Positions 57,600-64,000 of a stretch of 64,000 nt of DNA are shown here, piece after piece. Position 1 is the stretch's first letter; each line of letters starts with the position of its first letter. Position numbers and translations under genes: made by a program. Source of the DNA: Rapana venosa (Eukaryota; Mollusca; Gastropoda; Neogastropoda; Muricidae); contig CM054154.1 in the NCBI GenBank assembly GCA_028751875.1, positions 54,098,178-54,162,177 on the forward strand, given 5' to 3'. The notes beneath the pieces were generated by a model. That model saw nothing but the letters and a program-made list of their open reading frames with translations. It was not told the origin of the DNA and did not search any database.

Positions 57600-60500
57600 C
57601 AACCACACTCATCTCATCTGCTCCCATAACCCCCTCCGGGGTCGTAAGGGCACTGCATTGACGAACGTTGCACCAGCTGGCTGCATTTGCGGCGGTTGTG
57701 TGCAAGTGCCTGGGTTGTGGAGAAGCTCTTCCCTGTCCATTCAGTGATGTTGTCTGCCCATTTCTTCCTCTGTCTGCCTCGCCTTCTCTTTCCCTGCACT
57801 GTTCCCTGCAGTATGGTTTTGGACAGCCCATCTGATCTAGTCACATGTCCGTACCATCTGAGCTTCCTTTTCTTGACTGTGGTCAGCAGGTTTTCGTAGT
57901 GCTTTACTTGTTGGGTGATGGTTTGTAGGACTTCGTTGTTGGTAGTGTGGTCCATGTATGAAATGCCAAGGAGTCTTCTGAGGCATCTCATGTCTAGAGC
58001 CTGGATCCTCCTTTGTAGATCTGCATTCAATGTCCAGGATTCGCGTGCGTACAGATATATGTAGAGATGACTAGTGCATGCAGTAGCTTGACCTTGGCCC
58101 TGAGAGAGATGTTTCGGTCTTTCCAGATAGTCTTGAGCTTCGCCATTGCTGCTATTGTTTGTGAAGCTCTTGCGAGGATTTCGGTTTTTGAACCTTCTTC
58201 ACTAATAATAGCTCCAAGGTACTTGAAGTGATCTACAACCTCAAGTTCTTTTCCACTGACTTTGATCTTGGTAGTGATTGGCTGGGCACTGTTTGTCATG
58301 AGTTTTGTTTTCTCGGCACTGATCTCCATGCCATATCTGGAGGATGTTTTGTCCAGGTGGTACACTAGGTTGGCTAGTTCCTGTTCATTTCCTGCAAGTC
58401 CGTCGATGTAATCAGCAAACCTGAGGTTGGTGATTATCCGCCCTCCAATACTGACTGTGCCAGTGTGATCTTCTAAGGCATCAGTCATTATGCGCTCAAG
58501 GAAGACATTAAACAGTGTAGGCGATAGGAGACAGCCTTGACGAACTCCCACTGAGGTATGGAACCACTCTCCAACTATGCCTTGGAAAAGCACTGCGCTG
58601 GTGGCTTTTGTGTATAGCTCTTTGATGGTCCGAATGATCTTTTGTCCCATGTTGTATTTCTTCATCGTGGCCCATAATGCGTCGTGCCATACACGGTCAA
58701 ACACCTTTTTGAAGTCTGTTAACATGTGGCACAGCTTCTGTTGGTGCTGGCTGTATTTCTCGCACAGAACTCGCAGGTTGAATGTTTGTTCTGTGGTACT
58801 TCTGTTTGGGTGGAAGCCTGCCTGTACTTCAGCGATGATCTTTTCTGCCCGTGGCTTTAGTCTGTTCAAGATGACTTTTTAACATCACTTTACTGCCATA
58901 GAAAACTGCTGGCCATATCCTGGAGAGAACGAAAGACCAATGAATTTGTCAAGAGTCAAATAACACGGCTGGCAGATCCACAGGAACCCCTTCTCACCAT
59001 CGTCAAGAAGAAAAAGCTGACATGGTTCGGCCACGTCACCCGCCACAATACTCTGCCAAAAACAGTACTGCAGGGAACACTGGAAGGTGGCAGAAAGAGG
59101 GGAAGACAGAACAAATCATGGATGGACAACATCAGAGAATGGACCAGGATGAATGACTCGGCACTACTGCGCAGAGCCGAGGACCGAGATGGATGGAGCC
59201 TCTTACCACGGCATCGTCTTTCGTGTCTCCTCCACGACCGCCAAGGTCACGGGACTGATGATGATGATGATGACTGGCATGGCTTATGAGGCTGATCGTT
59301 CGATAGTTTTGGCATTGCTGTAGATTGCCTTTCTTGGGGAGCATGATGATGAGTGATTGGGTCCAAGGTGTTGGCCACTCTCCAGTCTGCCAGATCTTGT
59401 TGCAAATTCTTGTGAGGATGTCTGTCACTTCTCCCCCCACCCCCCGTATTTGATCAGCTCTGCTGGGATGTTGTCAATGCCTGCAGCTTTCCCATTTTTC
59501 AGTGATTTGATTGCTGCCTCAACCTCTTCACGAAGGTTAGGAAAGTCATCATCTTCTGACGAGTCCTGACTTGTAAGTACACTGGGGTCACCTTATGTCT
59601 GATGGTTGTAGAGCTCTGAACAGTACTCTGTCCATCTGTTAATGATATCTTTTTCCTCTGTGAGGCAGTTTCCGTCTTTGTCTTCGATGCTGGTGACTCT
59701 TGTCTGTTTCTGCTGTGTGAGCTCTTTTACAATTTGATAGGCTCTTCTGCCCTTGTTCTTGGTCAAATTTTCTTCAATATCTGAACATTGTTTCTCAATC
59801 CATTCTTCTTTGGCCTTTTTCATGTCATTCTTGATCTTTTTGCTGATCTATCTGTATTCCCCTGCTCCTGTTGTGTACTTGACACTCTTCAATTTACTTC
59901 GTTTATCACACATATCCAGGATTTTAGCTGTGATCCATGGTTGTTTTTTCTGGCGGTGCTTGCCAAGTAGCTCCTTTGCTGTTTCCGTCATCACTGCATT
60001 GAAACTGTTGGTTATTGTCTCTGCATCTTTATCAAGTGTAATCAGTGCAGTAAATTTTCCACCTATTTTTGCCTGGAAGGCTTTTGCGATGGTAGGGTCC
60101 TTCAATCTTTCTAGGTTGAATTTTAGCCTGATGTTCTTAGGCTTGTTGATCTTTTTCAGCTGGATTTTAAAGTTCAAGAGTCGTGGTCACTGCCCATGTC
60201 TGCACCTGAAAATGTCCTCGTCTTGGCTCTGTTGATGCCAGATCTGAACCGGTTTTGTACCAGTATGTAATCAATCTGGTTGTGATGGGTTCCATTAGGT
60301 GCATGCCACGTCCAGCGTCGGGATGCCTTGTGTTCCCCAAGGGTGTTTGCAAGCACCATGTCGTTGTAGCTGGAAAATTCCAGTAGTCGGAGTCTTCTTT
60401 TGTTGGTAGCTGTATTACAGGAGAGTCCACAGAATTTGCTCCAGTCTTTCAGTGCATCAGCACCCACCTTAGCATTCCAGTCTCCTTGAATAATTAGGAT

Positions 60501-60965
60501 GTCTTTTTTGTTAGCTTTGTCGATGATGCCCTGGATATGCATGTAAAATTCCTCTACTACTTCATCATCATGTCCTGATGTTGGCGCATAAGCTTGTACC
60601 ACCGTGATGTTGAAAGGGGCTGCTCTGAGGCGGATGGTTATAAGTCTACTGGTTACTGGGCAGCACCCGAGCACTGAGTTTGTGATGTTCTTGTTGACAA
60701 GTTAGCCTACGCCATTGGTGTGCTTGTCTAATTCACCACTATAGTAGAGTACATGTTCATCATCAGTAAGATATTCGCCAAAATTCTTCCATCTGACTTC
60801 ACAAAGGCCCACTATATGCCAGGTGTACTTCTTCAGTTCGTGGGTGAGTTCTTGTAGCTTTCCTGTTTGGGCAAGTGTTCTGACATTCCATGTTGCCGTG
60901 GTAATATAATCTCTTACACGGATTCGGGTTTCACCAGTAGCATACTTTACACCTCTGCCCTGATG
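57600..60965 (-). pseudogene. RTE-like LINE in the Ig-gene intron, near full length, inactive
   Basis: From the right on the minus strand: endonuclease TTATWNVRTLAQTGKLQELT, LCEVRW, QGDWNAKVG, TWHAPNGTHHNQIDYI and GADMGSDHD (60174-60960), with a stop after TNGVG near 60702. Then the linker (59593-60177: GKHRQKKQPWITAKILDMCD; EWIEKQCSDIEENL) and CQNYRTISLISHA at a nested insertion (58900-59272). The 280-codon reverse transcriptase frame (58027-58869) has AEVQAGFHPNRSTTEQ, DFKKVFDRVWHDALW, VGVRQGCLLSPTLFN and the polymerase box NLRFADYIDG. The second catalytic Asp is replaced by Tyr (GAC to TAC). After a frameshift near 58040 the C-terminus reads KKRKLRWYGHVTRSDGLSK (57614-58030). About 3.0 kb without the insert, as expected for RTE. 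Confidence 0.8.
58900..59272 (+). mobile_element. RTE-like 3' fragment nested in the intronic LINE, with 8-bp TSD
   Basis: A plus-strand C-terminal fragment of the family also found at 30553 and 41063: KLLAISWRERKTNEFVKSQI, then KKKKLTWFGHVTRHNTLPK, GGRKRGRQNKSWMDNIREWT and ALLRRAEDRDGW, open without a break, ending in (GAT)n. It is flanked by ACTGCCAT (58892-58899) and ACTGGCAT (59273-59280), an 8-bp target-site duplication with one mismatch. Dropping the insert and one TSD copy restores the host LINE's SLISHASKVM order. The intact frame and short divergence suggest a young, strongly 5'-truncated insertion. Confidence 0.85.
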
Positions 60966-61310
60966 GGAGACAGAAGGCACACAAACACACACACAACACA
61001 CACACACACCTGACAATTGTCACAACTTGCATCCTTTCCTCTGGCAACCTAAACAGTATCCATCCACAAGAAAAATGCCACCTTGTGTCCATTCTAATAT
61101 TGTCGTCCCATCCTTTTCTCTGTCTGCCACTTCCTCTTCGTCCTTGTACTGCTGTTCTCTGAATATAGGACAGTCTTGTCAGTCCCGATGTTCGTGCCAG
61201 TATGTATCACACTTAGAACTCAGTAACCCCCGCAGCATGTGATTATAAATAATCTGCAGAATAACCTCCGTTGACATGACATATCTATGCCAGTGATATA
61301 TATTATATAC
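60966..61310. other. Intron sequence, short CA repeat, no gene recognised
   Basis: 60980-61010 is CA-rich. The remainder is complex sequence with no recognised feature. Confidence 0.4.
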
Positions 61311-61314
61311 GCCT

Positions 61315-61411
<97 letters not shown>
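61311..61411. repeat. (TA)n microsatellite
   Basis: About 100 bp of TA with one TATTATA slip. Confidence 0.95.
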
Positions 61412-61413
<2 letters not shown>

Positions 61414-61700
61414 GATTCCTGTGGACAGGAGTGCTGGTAGTGTTATTAATGAGCTCTCTAGATAAGCACTCCGCGGGAGACCTAGGCTGTGTTCTCTCTC
61501 ACATTCCCTACTCGTCTATGCAGGTTTTATGCACCCTTTTTAAAAAAAAAATTGTGGTTGGTTGGTTGGTTGGGATTTTTGTGTGTTGGCTTAAGTGGAT
61601 TGGCTGGTTGATTGGCTGGACGGGTGGCTGGTTTTGTAAGTTGGCTGGCTTTTGTAGGGAGTTGGAGAAGTTTCGCTTCCTTGTTTGTCTCTGTCTGTGT
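61412..61700. other. Intron sequence with a GGTT/GGCT repeat
   Basis: 61556-61655 is rich in TTGGTTGG and TGGCTGG phrases, a short imperfect tandem. No gene recognised. Confidence 0.45.
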
Positions 61701-62050
<350 letters not shown>

Positions 62051-62077
62051 GACACTTAAAGCATTGACGGGTCTGCA

Positions 62078-62078
62078 T

Positions 62079-62118
<40 letters not shown>

Positions 62119-62295
62119 TATGGAATTTATATAGCGCTGAATCTTGTAAAAAACAAAAAACAAATCGAAGCGCTTAAGTTGACATGGGAGATACAGAAAT
62201 TCCCACTCTTAATTAACTGTCGAGATTCGAACCCACGATTTCATGGACCACAATGCCGAAGTCAAACAGCCAAAATCGCTCAGCTCTAAAATCCG
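62078..62295 (-). mobile_element. SINE with a different tRNA-like head but the shared ATT-tail module
   Basis: On the minus strand the head ends in a B box GGGTTCGAATCTCGACAG (about 62221-62236). A short body (GTGGGAATTTCTGTATCTCC) follows, then the 3' module AAGCGCTTCGATTTG .. TTTACAAGATTCAGCGCTAT ATAAATTCC and an (ATT)n tail (62080-62117). The 3' module matches that of SINE-2 (11405-11470, 8500-8560), but the head and middle do not, and the GGATGAGAC core is absent. I take it as a third SINE family using the same 3' end. Confidence 0.65.
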
Positions 62296-62324
62296 TCAGC
62301 TTCAACAACCTATATTATAGATTG

Positions 62325-62605
62325 TAAGATGGTGGTGCTCCCATTACCTATTATGTTCGTGGGAGAGCGAGGCATCGGAGACCTCTGCTTCTCATGGGGC
62401 CAGCATATTGAGGGCGGCGCCCATCTCCTCTCCCTCGCTGCTTTACCTTCCCTGACCCTACAGAGGCAGGTACCCATTTACAGCTGGGTGAACCAAGGCG
62501 CAGGAATGGTCACCTATCCAAAAGAGGTAACTATACCCTTAATGCTGCTTAACCCTCAGCTTGGGAAGAGTGAGTGCTCTGACCACTGAGATGTCCCGTC
62601 GTACA
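62325..62605 (-). mobile_element. 5S-rRNA-like SINE, minus strand
   Basis: Read on the minus strand: GACGGGACATCTCAGTGGTC, AGAGCACTCACTC, then AGGGTTAAGCAGCATTAAGG, TATAGTTACCTCTTTTGGAT and AGGTGACC (62508-62565). This is the same 5S-like block as at 23124 with several substitutions. The body follows with TTCACCCAGCTGTAAATGGG, the reverse of CCTGACCCTACAGAGGCAGG, GCCGCCCTCAATATGCTGGC and CGAGGAGATGGG-type text. It is full length and confirms the family consensus. Confidence 0.75.
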
Positions 62606-62685
62606 TCTTCAAGTTGTGGTATTGTTAAATTTCATGTACCCATAGGAAAAGTTTTCTTGTAACAAAATCATAAATCTTGAAAAAT

Positions 62686-62892
62686 CTTCGGATGAGACTA
62701 TAAACCGAGGTCCCGTGTGCAAACGCTCGCATAACATCTTGCGCACACGATAAAACCCGTCCCGCTTTTTTTAAAAGTAGGCCTTTGTGTGCCGGTGGGA
62801 ACGGATGACAAAATTGACAAAACTGCATACACACGGGGACTGGGTGTAAAAAGGCACATGAGTACTTATTCCATTATCCTCGAAATAATTTT
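62686..62892 (+). mobile_element. SINE-2, headless copy, plus strand
   Basis: Starts at the core (CTTCGGATGAGACTATAAAC, CCGAGGTCCCGTGTG), continues GTGTGCCGGTGGGAACGG and ends CATTATCCTCGAAATAA. 5'-truncated at the core. It lies about 90 bp upstream of the second Ig exon. Confidence 0.75.
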
Positions 62893-62978
62893 TTTGAAAA
62901 AAGAGAGAGAAGAAGAGTACTCTTAATGCCACTCTAACCGGACAGCGGCGTGGGTTGCTTGCTTTGCGTTTCGTTCAG

Positions 62979-63138
62979 TTCCCCCGGAACGCCCAACGAT
63001 CGACGGCGCCCCCACCTTGCCGCTGGTGCTTCACCGGCCCAGCAACGTGACGTGTCGCGCCAACAAGGGCAAGCCTGCCGCTACCATCAGCTGGTACCTG
63101 GGCGGCCAGAGAATCACCCACAAAGTCTACTCCAGAAG
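62979..63138 (+). CDS. Exon: start of the next immunoglobulin domain
   Basis: A 160-bp open stretch after a T-rich acceptor (GCGTTTCGTTCAG) and before a GTGAGG donor. Read with two leading and two trailing bases it gives 52 codons: PPERPTIDGAPTLPLVLHRP, SNVTCRANKGKPAATISWYL, GGQRITHKVYSR. 'PPERPTIDG' is a typical linker strand entering an I-set domain, and 'NVTCRA..GKPAA.ISWYLGG' supplies the first disulphide Cys and the core Trp. The entry phase (two bases) fits the exit phase of 57258 (one base), so the exons can splice in frame. Wording such as CRA.KGKPAA and the PPE.P.I linker recall nephrin/kirre/echinoid-like or sidestep-like adhesion proteins, but I cannot name the gene. Confidence 0.8.
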
Positions 63139-63212
63139 GTGAGGAGCGGGGTGTCTCTCGGTCATTGTGGATGCACTACTACTACATCACATCACAGGCT
63201 TTCCCCAGACGT

Positions 63213-63286
63213 TGATGATGATGATGGTGATGGTGATGATGATGGTGATGGTGATGATGATGGTGATGTGAAGGTGATGGTGAAGG

Positions 63287-63378
<92 letters not shown>

Positions 63379-63420
63379 ATGGTGATGATGATGGTGATGG
63401 TGAAGGTGATGATGATGATT
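63213..63420. repeat. (GAT)n / (GGTGAT)n microsatellite
   Basis: GAT trinucleotides with GGT and GAAGGT variants, about 210 bp. Met/Asp or His/Ser frames are artefacts. Confidence 0.95.
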
Positions 63421-63522
63421 TATTTGCATTATTGTGCTGCCGGTTGAAAACTGCTGGGGAAAGATGGTGAGGGCAGAGAGGGTGGGAGGGGGGGGGGGTT
63501 GAGATAGACAATGACAATGACA

Positions 63523-63592
63523 AATTCTTTTATTTCGAGGATAATGAATAAGCACTCATGTGCTTTTTTACATCCAGTTCCCGCCCGTAGGG
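63523..63592 (-). mobile_element. SINE-2, 3' end fragment, minus strand
   Basis: ATTCTTTTATTTCGAGGATA and ATGAATAAGCACTCATGTGC, then CATCCAGTTCCCGC, match the 3' 70 bp of SINE-2 (compare 55571 and 13608). The rest of the element is absent. Confidence 0.7.
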
Positions 63593-64000
63593 ATACATCT
63601 TAATAATAACCCAACACTTATACAGTCTCACAGTTGAAACATGGGGAAATAACCCTTTTCAAAGCAGCCCCCCCCCCCCCACCACAACCCCCCCCCTCTC
63701 CCGAAAGCAAACTAATAAAAGAAAACCCTAAAAACATCCCCCACCACCCCCATCCACCCCCACCACCCACCCACCCACCATCCCCCAAAAAAACCCACAA
63801 CCAAAACAAACAAACAACAAAAGAGAAAGAAAAACCAAACCAACAAAAGAAGAAAAAAAGAGAAAAAGAAACAACAACAACAACAAAACCAAGAAGAATA
63901 ACAACCAAACTTAATAAGTCATAAAGATAAACATCTACACATTGTCAAATGGTACATATACTTGTTACACATAACAATAAGATATTGAAATAGGGCACTC
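63593..64000. repeat. C/A-rich low-complexity block and intron sequence
   Basis: 63667-63900 has C runs, CCACC and CAACAACAA phrases. It is the reverse-strand equivalent of the G/T-rich blocks at 26990 and 37440. After 63905 the text is A/T-rich and unremarkable. It belongs to the intron after the second Ig exon. Confidence 0.7.

Overview
The window looks like non-coding DNA from a large, repeat-rich animal genome, most probably a mollusc and perhaps a gastropod. I infer this from the mix of tRNA-derived SINEs with a shared core, several clades of non-LTR retrotransposon (RTE-like, Tx1/L1-like, CR1/L2-like and I-like with RNase H), long (CT)n, (GT)n, (TCTG)n and (ATT)n tracts, and intron-bearing Ig-domain exons. 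Nothing suggests a bacterium, plasmid or virus. Two runs of exactly 500 N (11813-12312 and 38285-38784) are scaffold gaps of nominal size.

Layout. 1-2570 and 8701-10550 are degenerate ACTAC-type pentamer satellite with embedded SINEs. 3011-3840 is a purine-rich AAGGC-type array. 4366-8460 holds minus-strand LINE remains, including a decayed RTE-like element of about 3.2 kb. 10627-11200 holds a 31-bp and a 17-bp minisatellite that run into a SINE with a long ATT tail. 12395-21320 carries four LINE fragments of I-like and CR1/L2-like type separated by microsatellites. 22545-26985 has a tRNA-headed SINE, a 5S-rRNA-like SINE and a diverged 1.6-kb-period tandem duplication. 28236-38284 and 38785-48595 are two copies of one 10-kb locus, meeting exactly at the second N gap. 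That locus is a Tx1-like LINE whose reverse-transcriptase region is broken by two RTE-like insertions with recognisable target-site duplications. 49330-54470 is a decayed CR1/L2-like LINE in which both ORFs can be traced.

The only host-gene sequence I can support is two exons on the plus strand (57136-57258 and 62979-63138). They encode the end of one immunoglobulin domain and the start of the next, of the kind found in neuronal or nephrin-like adhesion proteins. The 5.7-kb intron between them is mostly transposon: an RTE-like LINE with a younger RTE piece nested inside it, plus three SINEs.

Most long open frames in the window are artefacts of simple repeats (CA, CT, ACTAC, the 31-bp array) or of N runs, and are not annotated as genes. 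Parts of the window (900-2150, 32640-34270, 38785-39500, 42280-47280) have dense homopolymer-length errors, so frameshifts there should not be read as biology. I found no previously undescribed gene system. The points most worth following up are the 5S/tRNA-like SINE family, the shared SINE core and tail, the nested retrotransposons, and the probable false duplication.
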